Source: Alphaproteobacteria bacterium
GTDB lineage: Bacteria; Pseudomonadota; Alphaproteobacteria; Rhizobiales; Beijerinckiaceae
Length of the DNA: 5,399 nucleotides
Assembly (NCBI GenBank): GCA_009921785.1
Contig: RFXE01000129.1
Location: 1-5,399, forward strand
Direction of reading: 5' to 3'
The notes below the pieces were generated by a model. The model searched no databases, was not told the origin of the DNA, and saw only the letters and a program-made list of their open reading frames with translations. Both the position numbers and the translations under genes were made by a program. Positions 1 through 5,399 of the stretch are shown here, in pieces (within the stretch, counting starts at the first letter, position 1; the number at the start of each line of letters is the position of its first letter).

Positions 1-657
1 CATCACATCCGGATATTCGCGCTTATGCAATTCGGTGATCACATCATGCCAAAGAACGCCGGAACGCATAACGTTTCGCTTTTCAGATGACGTCACTTTA
101 TTCTTGCGCTTGCGTGCCATTTCAAAGGCCACGCGGCCAATACGCTCGATTTCATGCGTGGTATAAACTTGCGTATCGACACCGCGTTTTTCACCATTTT
201 CAAGCGTGACGATTTCTTTTGGCTCGCCAAAATACACACCACCCGTGAGTTCGCGCACGATGACGATATCAAGACCTTCAACAAGTTCGCGCTTTAATGA
301 AGACGCATCAGCAAGCGCGGGATAGCAAATCGCAGGGCGCAGATTGGCGAAGAGTTCAAGTTCTTTACGAAGACGCAGAAGACCCGCTTCAGGGCGCGCA
401 TCATAAGGCACCTTGTCCCATTTGGGGCCACCCACAGCGCCAAACACAACAGCATCCGATTCATGCGCGAGTTTCATCGCCGCATCGGTGATCGCGACCT
501 TATGCGCATCATAGGCCGAACCGCCGACAAGATCGCGCTCGGATTCAAACGACGCCATGCCCGTCTTGTTCATAAACCCGATGAGCTTCTCCACCTCGCT
601 CATCACTTCGGGGCCGATACCATCACCTGGGAGAAGTAGAAGCTTTTGCGTGGCCAT
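1..657 (-). CDS. leuB: 3-isopropylmalate dehydrogenase, N-terminal 219 residues (runs off window)
   Basis: Cytoplasmic NAD-dependent enzyme that oxidises and decarboxylates 3-isopropylmalate to 2-oxoisocaproate, the step after LeuCD in leucine synthesis. The reading frame is open from the ATG at 657 to the window edge. The protein begins MATQKLLLLPGDGIGPEVM, the classic N-terminus of the isocitrate/isopropylmalate dehydrogenase family. FGAVGGPKWD and RPEAGLLRLRK follow, then RELTGGVYFG at residues 135-144, with the expected active-site Tyr at 142. SSEKRNVMRSGVLW carries the expected catalytic Lys at 193; the KRNVM form is typical of alphaproteobacteria. Family members are about 360-370 residues, so roughly 150 are missing, including the metal-binding aspartates. 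It starts 46 bp after leuD. The Shine-Dalgarno is weak (only a GAG core 7 nt before the ATG), so translation may rely on coupling within leuCDB. No frameshift is seen. Identification is firm. Confidence 0.96.
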   Translation of the reverse strand, partial: MATQKLLLLPGDGIGPEVMSEVEKLIGFMNKTGMASFESERDLVGGSAYDAHKVAITDAAMKLAHESDAVVFGAVGGPKWDKVPYDARPEAGLLRLRKELELFANLRPAICYPALADASSLKRELVEGLDIVIVRELTGGVYFGEPKEIVTLENGEKRGVDTQVYTTHEIERIGRVAFEMARKRKNKVTSSEKRNVMRSGVLWHDVITELHKREYPDVM

Positions 658-703
658 AAATCAACTCATGAGGAAAAGAGAGAAACGGGAAATATATGAA
701 AAC

Positions 704-1309
704 TTAAGCCCACGGACGTGAGGTCGAGAGCTTTTGTTCGAAAGACGAAATCGCCGACGATTTTTCCATGGTCAAACCAATATCATCGAGACCATTCAGC
801 AAAAGATGTTTGCGAAAGGAATCAATTTCGAATTTCACGACGCCGCCATCGGGGCCACGAATCTCCTGGCTCGGCAAATCAATGGTCATCGTTGCATTTG
901 CCCCGCGCCGGGCATCATCCATCAATTTATCGAGATCCGCTTGCGACACGGTGATCGGCAAGATGCCGTTCTTGAAGCAGTTGTTGTAGAAAATATCAGC
1001 AAAGCTCGTCGAGATCACACAACGGATCCCAAAATCGAGAAGCGCCCAAGGCGCATGTTCGCGCGAAGAGCCACAACCGAAGTTATCTCCCGCAACCAAA
1101 ATCTCGGCTTTGCGATAGGCCGGCTTATTGAGCACGAACTCGGGATTGTCTGAACCATCTTCCTTATAACGCATTTCCGAAAAAAGGCCTGTGCCCAAGC
1201 CCGTGCGCTTAATGGTTTTCAGATATTGCTTCGGAATAATCATATCGGTGTCGACATTCATAATGTCGAGCGGAGCAGCAACACCGGTCAGAGTTGTAAA
1301 AGGCTTCAT
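704..1309 (-). CDS. leuD: 3-isopropylmalate dehydratase small subunit
   Basis: Small (swivel-domain) subunit of isopropylmalate isomerase. With LeuC it converts 2-isopropylmalate to 3-isopropylmalate through a dehydrated intermediate. The product is 201 residues, the usual length. The N-terminus MKPFTTLTGVAAPLDIMNVD followed by TDMIIPKQYL is the canonical start, so the ATG at 1309 is secure. The aconitase-swivel signature GDNFGCGSSREHAPW lies at residues 74-88, and SFADIFYNNCFKNGILP follows at about 102-118. The gene begins 41 bp after the leuC stop and ends 46 bp before leuB. Only a weak GAGA ribosome-site candidate precedes the ATG, which fits translational coupling to leuC. The separate LeuC and LeuD genes identify the bacterial two-subunit isomerase. 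Nothing is missing or broken. Confidence 0.98.
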   Translation of the reverse strand: MKPFTTLTGVAAPLDIMNVDTDMIIPKQYLKTIKRTGLGTGLFSEMRYKEDGSDNPEFVLNKPAYRKAEILVAGDNFGCGSSREHAPWALLDFGIRCVISTSFADIFYNNCFKNGILPITVSQADLDKLMDDARRGANATMTIDLPSQEIRGPDGGVVKFEIDSFRKHLLLNGLDDIGLTMEKSSAISSFEQKLSTSRPWA

Positions 1310-1350
1310 GTCAAACGTCTCGATTCAAGAGAAAGAATTTTGAAAGTGAA

Positions 1351-2766
1351 TCAGGCCCATGTCCGTACATCAACAAAGTGGCCTTCAATCGCCGCAGCCG
1401 CGGCCATGATCGGCGACACAAGATGCGTGCGGCCTTTGAAGCCCTGACGACCTTCGAAGTTACGGTTCGATGTCGACGCGCAACGCTCGCCTGGTGCAAG
1501 CTTGTCGGCATTCATCGCCAAGCACATCGAGCAGCCCGGCTCACGCCAATCAAAACCAGCAGCTTTGAAAATTTTGTCGAGCCCTTCTTCTTCAGCCTGC
1601 AACTTCACCAGACCTGAACCCGGCACGATCATCGCGCTGACAGTTGAAGCAACCTTCTTGCCGTCAACCACCTTGGCAACAGCGCGCAAATCTTCAATGC
1701 GGCCATTGGTGCATGAGCCGATAAATACGCGATCAAGCTTGATGTCGGTGATCTTCTCGCCGCCCTTCAAACCCATATAATCAAGCGCGCGTTGGATTGC
1801 GGCTTTCTTCTGATCTGAATGACCTGTGTCAGCAGTCGGCACAGTGCCTGTAATCGACACAACATCTTCAGGCGATGTGCCCCATGTAACGATCGGTGGA
1901 AGATTGGCTGCATCGAGACGAATCTCGCGATCGAAATGCGCACCCTCATCCGAGAACAACGTCTTCCAATACGCAAGCGCCATATCCCACGCCATGCCTT
2001 TCGGCGCTTTCGGGCGATCTTTTAGATAGGCGTAGGTTTTTTCATCAGGGGCAACAAGACCCGCGCGTGCACCGCCTTCGATCGACATGTTGCAGATCGT
2101 CATCCGACCTTCCATGGAGAGTGAGCGGATAGCTTCGCCCGCATATTCCATCACATGGCCCGTGCCACCCGCGGTACCGATTTCACCGATGATGGCGAGG
2201 ATGATGTCTTTCGCTGTCACACCGGCTGGCAATTGGCCATCAACCGTGATGCGCATATTTTTTGCTTTGGCTTGAATAAGCGTTTGGGTCGCGAGCACGT
2301 GCTCAACTTCTGATGTGCCGATACCATGCGCGAGCGCACCGAATGCCCCATGCGTTGATGTATGGCTATCACCGCAAACTATCGTCGTGCCGGGCAGCGT
2401 GAAGCCTTGCTCGGGACCAACGATATGCACAACGCCTTGGCGTTTATCGAGCTCGTTATAATATTCGATGCCAAATTCACGCGCATTTTCTGCAAGCGTT
2501 TCAACCTGCGTGCGTGACTCTGGATCTTCAATGCCTTTCGAGCGATCTGATGTCGGCACATTGTGATCAACAACCGCGAGCGTCTTTTGCGGCGCACGTA
2601 CTTTGCGCTTCGCCATGCGCAGACCTTCAAAAGCTTGCGGGCTCGTCACCTCATGAATGAGATGGCGATCGATATAGAGAAGGCATGTGCCATCGGGCTG
2701 GGTGTCGACGACATGGTCGTCCCAGATCTTGTCATAAAGGGTGCGGGGGGCGGAGGACTGGGCCAT
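1351..2766 (-). CDS. leuC: 3-isopropylmalate dehydratase large subunit (4Fe-4S)
   Basis: Large catalytic subunit of isopropylmalate isomerase, an aconitase-family 4Fe-4S enzyme of leucine synthesis that works with LeuD. With the ATG at 2766 it is 471 residues, normal for the family. It begins MAQSSAPRTLYDKIWDDHVV, then VVDHNVPTSD and IVCGDSHTSTHGAFGALAHG (substrate-site region). The three expected cluster ligands are present: Cys352 in IGSCTNGR, and Cys412 and Cys415 in GCSMC. The 60- and 3-residue spacings match the family. GERCASTSNRNFEGRQG near the end is the conserved aconitase tail motif. The start is chosen because an AGGAAGAG ribosome site lies 7 nt upstream and homologues start here. 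The frame extends 14 codons further to a GTG at 2808, but that stretch lacks family residues and overlaps a hairpin. It is the first gene of leuCDB, 129 bp after rplS and separated from it by an intrinsic terminator. Confidence 0.98.
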   Translation of the reverse strand: MAQSSAPRTLYDKIWDDHVVDTQPDGTCLLYIDRHLIHEVTSPQAFEGLRMAKRKVRAPQKTLAVVDHNVPTSDRSKGIEDPESRTQVETLAENAREFGIEYYNELDKRQGVVHIVGPEQGFTLPGTTIVCGDSHTSTHGAFGALAHGIGTSEVEHVLATQTLIQAKAKNMRITVDGQLPAGVTAKDIILAIIGEIGTAGGTGHVMEYAGEAIRSLSMEGRMTICNMSIEGGARAGLVAPDEKTYAYLKDRPKAPKGMAWDMALAYWKTLFSDEGAHFDREIRLDAANLPPIVTWGTSPEDVVSITGTVPTADTGHSDQKKAAIQRALDYMGLKGGEKITDIKLDRVFIGSCTNGRIEDLRAVAKVVDGKKVASTVSAMIVPGSGLVKLQAEEEGLDKIFKAAGFDWREPGCSMCLAMNADKLAPGERCASTSNRNFEGRQGFKGRTHLVSPIMAAAAAIEGHFVDVRTWA

Positions 2767-2773
2767 TGGATTG

Positions 2774-2781
2774 CTCTTCCT
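2774..2781 (-). promoter_or_regulatory. Shine-Dalgarno site that fixes the leuC start
   Basis: Read on the minus strand this is AGGAAGAG, ending 7 nt before the ATG at 2766. It is a strong purine-rich ribosome site at ideal spacing. It decides in favour of this ATG over the in-frame GTG at 2808, which would place the ribosome site inside the coding frame. Confidence 0.85.
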
Positions 2782-2790
2782 GCGATTGGA

Positions 2791-2807
2791 TACCGGAGTG
2801 ACCGGCA
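2791..2807 (-). other. Small inverted repeat in the leuC leader
   Basis: On the minus strand TGCCGG and CCGGTA flank a 5-nt loop (TCACT) and can form a 6-bp stem with one G-U pair, about 25 nt upstream of the leuC ATG. No T-run follows, so it is not an intrinsic terminator. It could be an operator half-site pair, an mRNA stability element or chance. No leucine-rich leader peptide is encoded between the rplS terminator and leuC, so classical leucine attenuation is not supported. No convincing -35/-10 pair was found in this short stretch either. Confidence 0.3.
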
Positions 2808-2823
2808 CAAGAACCTAAGGATC

Positions 2824-2862
2824 AAAAACGGCAAAGGCGCGACGTCATCCGCCGCGCCCGCC
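2824..2862 (-). terminator. Rho-independent terminator after rplS
   Basis: On the minus strand GGGCGCGGCG and CGTCGCGCCT pair as a 10-bp GC-rich stem (two G-U pairs) around a GATGA loop. An outer GGC/GCC pair is possible with a small bulge. The stem is followed by TTTGCCG and then a run of five T. The stem begins 36 nt past the rplS stop codon and the T-run ends about 57 nt before leuC. The direction matches rplS transcription. It should end the rplS message or reduce read-through into leuCDB. The T-run is interrupted near the stem, so termination may be partial. Confidence 0.8.
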
Positions 2863-2895
2863 AAAACTCGTAAAAGGACCTGAACGGTCACGGGC

Positions 2896-3282
2896 TCAGC
2901 CTTCCGACTGCTCCGTACCATGGCCGGTCTTACGTTCGACGATACGGGCCGATTTACCGCGACGATCGCGCAGATAATAAAGCTTCGCGCGACGAACCTT
3001 ACCGCGGCGGATCACCTTGATCGAGTCGATCAGCGGCGAATAGACCGGGAACACACGCTCCACGCCTTCGCCATAGGAAATCTTGCGGACTGTGAAGCTT
3101 TCATTGATGCCGCCGCCATTGCGGGCGATGCAGACGCCTTCATAGGCCTGCACGCGGGTACGGTCACCTTCGACGACCTTCACATTAACTTGAACTGTAT
3201 CGCCTGGCTCAAAATCCGGGATCGGACGGGCGGCGGCGAGCTTTTCAGCCTGCTCTTTTTCGAGCTGCTGGATAATATCCAT
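2896..3282 (-). CDS. rplS: 50S ribosomal protein L19
   Basis: Component of the large ribosomal subunit; in known ribosome structures L19 lies at the interface with the small subunit. The product is 128 residues, a normal length for alphaproteobacteria, which carry a short variable C-terminal tail. It starts MDIIQQLEKEQAEKL, then FEPGDTVQVNVKVVEGDRTR and VQAYEGVCIARNG. The L19 signature region KVIRRGKVRRAKLYYLRDR occupies residues 89-107. The ATG at 3282 has a strong AGGAG site 6 nt upstream. In many bacteria rplS follows trmD in an rpsP-rimM-trmD-rplS operon. Here the upstream neighbour is putA, 188 bp away on the same strand, so rplS probably has its own promoter in that spacer. A terminator lies just downstream. 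The last roughly ten residues (TGHGTEQSEG) are the expected unconserved tail. Confidence 0.98.
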   Translation of the reverse strand: MDIIQQLEKEQAEKLAAARPIPDFEPGDTVQVNVKVVEGDRTRVQAYEGVCIARNGGGINESFTVRKISYGEGVERVFPVYSPLIDSIKVIRRGKVRRAKLYYLRDRRGKSARIVERKTGHGTEQSEG

Positions 3283-3288
3283 TTTAGT

Positions 3289-3293
3289 CTCCT
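3289..3293 (-). promoter_or_regulatory. Strong Shine-Dalgarno site of rplS
   Basis: AGGAG on the minus strand, followed by six nucleotides (ACTAAA) and the rplS ATG. It is one of the two strongest ribosome sites in the window, the other being that of leuC, as expected for a highly expressed ribosomal protein gene. Confidence 0.85.
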
Positions 3294-3470
3294 GCCGTAT
3301 AGATTTCAGGGTTTTGGGCCTCTTTTTGAGGCTTTTTGCCTCAAATTTAGAGGTTTTTGACCCTCAAACCAGCGTTTCGGCGCGCTGTTGTGAGTTGAAG
3401 TCGGGTGAATACAGGGCGAAGGCGCGGTTGTCGAGTCAGAAAAGGTCAAAATCTCCGCTTCCGGCCTCGG
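3294..3470. other. putA-rplS intergenic spacer
   Basis: This gene-free stretch lies between the putA stop and the rplS ribosome site. Its half nearest rplS is AT-rich and holds the GAGG/CCTC palindrome cluster. The half nearest putA is mixed, with a weak hairpin (CAGCG/CGCTG) near 3370-3388. No ATG occurs on the minus strand here, so an ATG-initiated small gene is excluded on that strand. A promoter for rplS is expected here, but I could not find a convincing -35/-10 pair. CTATAC near 3297-3302 resembles a -10 box but abuts the ribosome site and lacks a matching -35. No T-tailed terminator for putA is apparent on the minus strand. Confidence 0.6.
3318..3365. repeat. Alternating GAGG/CCTC palindrome cluster with A/T-run spacers
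   Basis: Read on the minus strand, five copies of one four-base word alternate in orientation: GAGG, CCTC, GAGG, CCTC, GAGG, with spacers of 8, 7, 7 and 5 nt made mostly of A and T. The best single stem is TTTGAGGC / GCCTCAAA, a perfect 8 bp around a five-base loop (3325-3345). Competing stems are GCCTC/GAGGC (3318-3332), CCTC/GAGG (3339-3353) and GAGG/CCTC (3350-3365). The stems share arms, so they exclude one another. On the plus strand the hairpins at 3318-3332 and 3339-3353 are each followed directly by TTTTT, as in intrinsic terminators, but no plus-strand gene is present. The cluster ends about 36 nt upstream of the rplS ATG. Confidence 0.75.
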
Positions 3471-5399
3471 TCACTCCCCCATCGCAATCAGGCTCGCATT
3501 GCCGCCTGCGGCGGCCGTGTTGACCGTCACGGTCTGCTCAAGCGTGAAGCGGCGGAGATAATCTGGGCCGCCCGCTTTCGGGCCGGTGCCCGAGAGACGC
3601 GAGCCGCCGAAAGGCTGCGTGCCGACAACGGCGCCAATCATATTGCGGTTGATATAGCAATTGCCCGCATCAAGCCGGTCGACGACTTCAGCCTGCACGG
3701 CATCAATACGCGTATGCACACCGAGGGTCAGGCCATAGCCAAGCGCGTCGATATGATTGAGCAAAGTCGTGAGCCCACCGGATTTCCAGCGTACAATATG
3801 AAGCACGGGACCAAAGACCTCGCGCTTCAAATCGCGCACCGATTTCAATTCGAACATATGCGGCGCGACGAATGTGCCCTGCTGCGGCGCGTGACCCGCA
3901 TAATGTGTTTTCGCGCTCTTTGTCATCAACGCGACATGCGCATCGAGATTTGATTTTGCTTCTGCGTCGATCACTGGACCGATATGAGTTGCGGTATCGC
4001 GCGGATCACCGATTTTCAATTCTTCCGCAGCGCCCTTGATCATCGTGATCATTTTGTCGGCGACATCTTCTTGCACACACAGTAACCGCAAAGCCGAGCA
4101 ACGTTGTCCGGCCGAGCGGAATGCCGATAGGACAACATCGTCAGAGACTTGCTCGGGCAGTGCGGTCGCATCAACAATCATCGCATTGATACCGCCGGTT
4201 TCGGCGATGAGCGGCACGATGGGGCCATCTTTCGCTGCAAGCGTGCGATTGATGCGCCATGCGGTTTCTGTTGAGCCCGTAAATGCGACGCCGCCAACAA
4301 GCGGATGCGATGTCAGTGCGGCTCCCGTATCCCCAGCGCCGGGCACAAAATGCAGCGCTGATTTCGGCACACCTGCTTCATGTAAAATCTTGATCGCTTC
4401 GTAAGCGATAAGCGGCGTTTGTTCAGCAGGCTTTGCCACAACCGCATTGCCGGCTGCGAGTGCCGCTGTCACTTGGCCCAAGAAAATGGCGAGCGGAAAA
4501 TTCCACGGGCTAATGCAGACAAACACACCGCGCCCACGACGGATCAAGCGATTGTCTTCTCCTGTTGGGCCCGGCAGCACTTCGCCTTCGCCACAAATGG
4601 CGCGTGCTTCCGCTGCATAATAGCGGCAAAAATCAACCGCCTCGCGTAATTCAGCAAGCGCATCATCGATCGTCTTACCCGCTTCAAGTTGCAAGAGATG
4701 AAGCAAAAGGCCACGCTTTGATTCAAGCGCATCTGCGGCTTTTTCTAACGCGACAGCTCGCGTTGCAGCAGGCGTGCGATCCCAAGCGCGGAAGCCGCGC
4801 TTTGCAGCTTCAATGGCGCGCTCAGCAAGTATCGCATCAGCTTCACTGACATGACCCGCAATCGTTGAACCGTCGATTGGTGACATGATCACGCGCGTTG
4901 ACCGCAAATGCCCCTCACCATCAATGATGGGGGATGCAACGATTTTTGTTGACGCTGCCACTTTCACTTCCGCCATCAGCGCATCAAGCGATGCAGCGTG
5001 ACCCAATTCAATGCCTTGCGAATTGCGGCGCTTCGGCGCGTAAAGATCGGCCGGCATGGGCAATTTCGGATGACGAGCATCACCTGCCTTGCCGATAATT
5101 GTTTGCGGACGCGTGAGCAACGTCTTTGCCGGAACATTCGGATCAGCAGCAACCGATACGAAAGAAGAGTTTGCGCCATTTTCTAATAGCCGCCGCACGA
5201 GATAGGCGAGCAAATCAGAATGACCGCCCACGGGAGCATAAGTGCGGCAAGCGACGCCTTCACGTGTTTGCAAGAGATGTTGATAGAGCGCATCGCCCAT
5301 GCCGTGCAACCGTTGAAATTCGAAACCATCAACACTGCCTGCACGCTCAAGAATAGACGCTACAGTCAACGCATTATGCGTTGCGAATTGCGGATAAAT
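3471..5399 (-). CDS. putA: Bifunctional proline dehydrogenase / L-glutamate gamma-semialdehyde dehydrogenase, C-terminal 642 residues
   Basis: PutA oxidises proline to glutamate in two steps: an FAD-dependent proline dehydrogenase, then an NAD-dependent aldehyde dehydrogenase. The frame is open at the window edge, so roughly the first 350-400 residues are absent. Fragment residues 2-11 read YPQFATHNAL, a PRODH-barrel motif. FEFQRLHGMG (26-35), RTYAPVG (52-58) and RRLLENGANSSF (69-80) complete the flavin and proline site. The aldehyde dehydrogenase half has ISPWNFP (296-302), FTGSTETAWRIN (373-384), Glu400 in AETGG and the catalytic Cys434 in GQRCSALR. PFGGSRLSGTGPKAGG lies near the end. The tail TVTVNTAAAGGNASL sits just before the stop, so there is no C-terminal extension and it is the shorter PutA type. 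Whether it has an N-terminal DNA-binding ribbon-helix-helix domain cannot be seen. rplS follows 188 bp downstream on the same strand. Confidence 0.97.
   Translation of the reverse strand: MYPQFATHNALTVASILERAGSVDGFEFQRLHGMGDALYQHLLQTREGVACRTYAPVGGHSDLLAYLVRRLLENGANSSFVSVAADPNVPAKTLLTRPQTIIGKAGDARHPKLPMPADLYAPKRRNSQGIELGHAASLDALMAEVKVAASTKIVASPIIDGEGHLRSTRVIMSPIDGSTIAGHVSEADAILAERAIEAAKRGFRAWDRTPAATRAVALEKAADALESKRGLLLHLLQLEAGKTIDDALAELREAVDFCRYYAAEARAICGEGEVLPGPTGEDNRLIRRGRGVFVCISPWNFPLAIFLGQVTAALAAGNAVVAKPAEQTPLIAYEAIKILHEAGVPKSALHFVPGAGDTGAALTSHPLVGGVAFTGSTETAWRINRTLAAKDGPIVPLIAETGGINAMIVDATALPEQVSDDVVLSAFRSAGQRCSALRLLCVQEDVADKMITMIKGAAEELKIGDPRDTATHIGPVIDAEAKSNLDAHVALMTKSAKTHYAGHAPQQGTFVAPHMFELKSVRDLKREVFGPVLHIVRWKSGGLTTLLNHIDALGYGLTLGVHTRIDAVQAEVVDRLDAGNCYINRNMIGAVVGTQPFGGSRLSGTGPKAGGPDYLRRFTLEQTVTVNTAAAGGNASLIAMGE

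Noticed and set aside
734..1153. 139-codon open frame on the plus strand over leuD
   Set aside because: It is antisense to leuD, whose protein is clearly conserved. No ribosome site or recognisable motif supports it.
2767..2808. Longer leuC starting at the in-frame GTG at 2808
   Set aside because: The extra 14 residues match no known LeuC N-terminus, the GTG falls in a hairpin, and the ATG at 2766 has a strong, well-spaced Shine-Dalgarno.
2767..2823. Leucine attenuator with leader peptide upstream of leuC
   Set aside because: The minus-strand reading frames here contain no run of leucine codons, and no terminator/antiterminator pair lies between a leader peptide and leuC. The terminator present immediately follows rplS.
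2920..3360. 146-codon open frame on the plus strand over rplS
   Set aside because: It is antisense to the whole of rplS and runs into the palindrome cluster. No family resemblance; explained by the codon composition of rplS.
3405..3953. 182-codon open frame on the plus strand
   Set aside because: It lies mostly antisense to the C-terminal end of putA, whose own frame carries clear conserved motifs. The translation is Arg/Ala-rich with no recognisable domain, as expected of a shadow frame.
3471..5369. putA as a complete gene starting at the TTG at 5369
   Set aside because: The frame stays open to the window edge and the upstream residues YPQFATHNA are conserved PutA sequence, so this TTG is an internal leucine codon and the gene is truncated by the window.
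5389..5397. DnaA-box-like sequence TTATCCGCA on the minus strand
   Set aside because: A single near-match inside conserved putA coding sequence (Tyr-Pro-Gln region) with no clustering of boxes or AT-rich unwinding region; not an origin.

Overview
The window reads as ordinary alphaproteobacterial chromosome, probably order Hyphomicrobiales (Rhizobiales). The main reason is the wording of the proteins: LeuB has the KRNVM form of the catalytic-lysine motif, LeuC, LeuD and L19 match the alphaproteobacterial versions, and proline catabolism uses a fused PutA. The assignment comes from recalled family patterns, not a database search. Every supported gene lies on the minus strand, so transcription runs from high to low coordinates.

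In transcription order the window holds: (1) the C-terminal 642 residues of putA (5399-3471), a bifunctional proline dehydrogenase / glutamate-semialdehyde dehydrogenase whose start is outside the window; (2) a 188-bp AT-rich spacer (3283-3470) with an unusual alternating GAGG/CCTC palindrome cluster; (3) rplS for ribosomal protein L19 (3282-2896), with a strong Shine-Dalgarno; (4) a 129-bp spacer with a good intrinsic terminator just after rplS and a small hairpin in the leuC leader; (5) the leucine cluster leuC (2766-1351), leuD (1309-704) and the first 219 codons of leuB (657-1, running off the window). The spacers inside the leu cluster are 41 and 46 bp, which suggests one leuCDB transcript.

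LeuC and LeuD are the two subunits of isopropylmalate isomerase and LeuB is the next enzyme, so these genes encode the two consecutive steps from 2-isopropylmalate to 2-oxoisocaproate. leuA is not in view. L19 is a large-subunit ribosomal protein and PutA degrades proline to glutamate; neither is functionally tied to leucine synthesis, and the terminator after rplS supports separate units.

There are no mobile elements, CRISPR arrays, tRNA or rRNA genes, and no sign of a novel multigene system. No gene-free stretch exceeds 188 bp. The items most worth a second look are the palindrome cluster upstream of rplS and the putA-rplS junction, where trmD would be expected.
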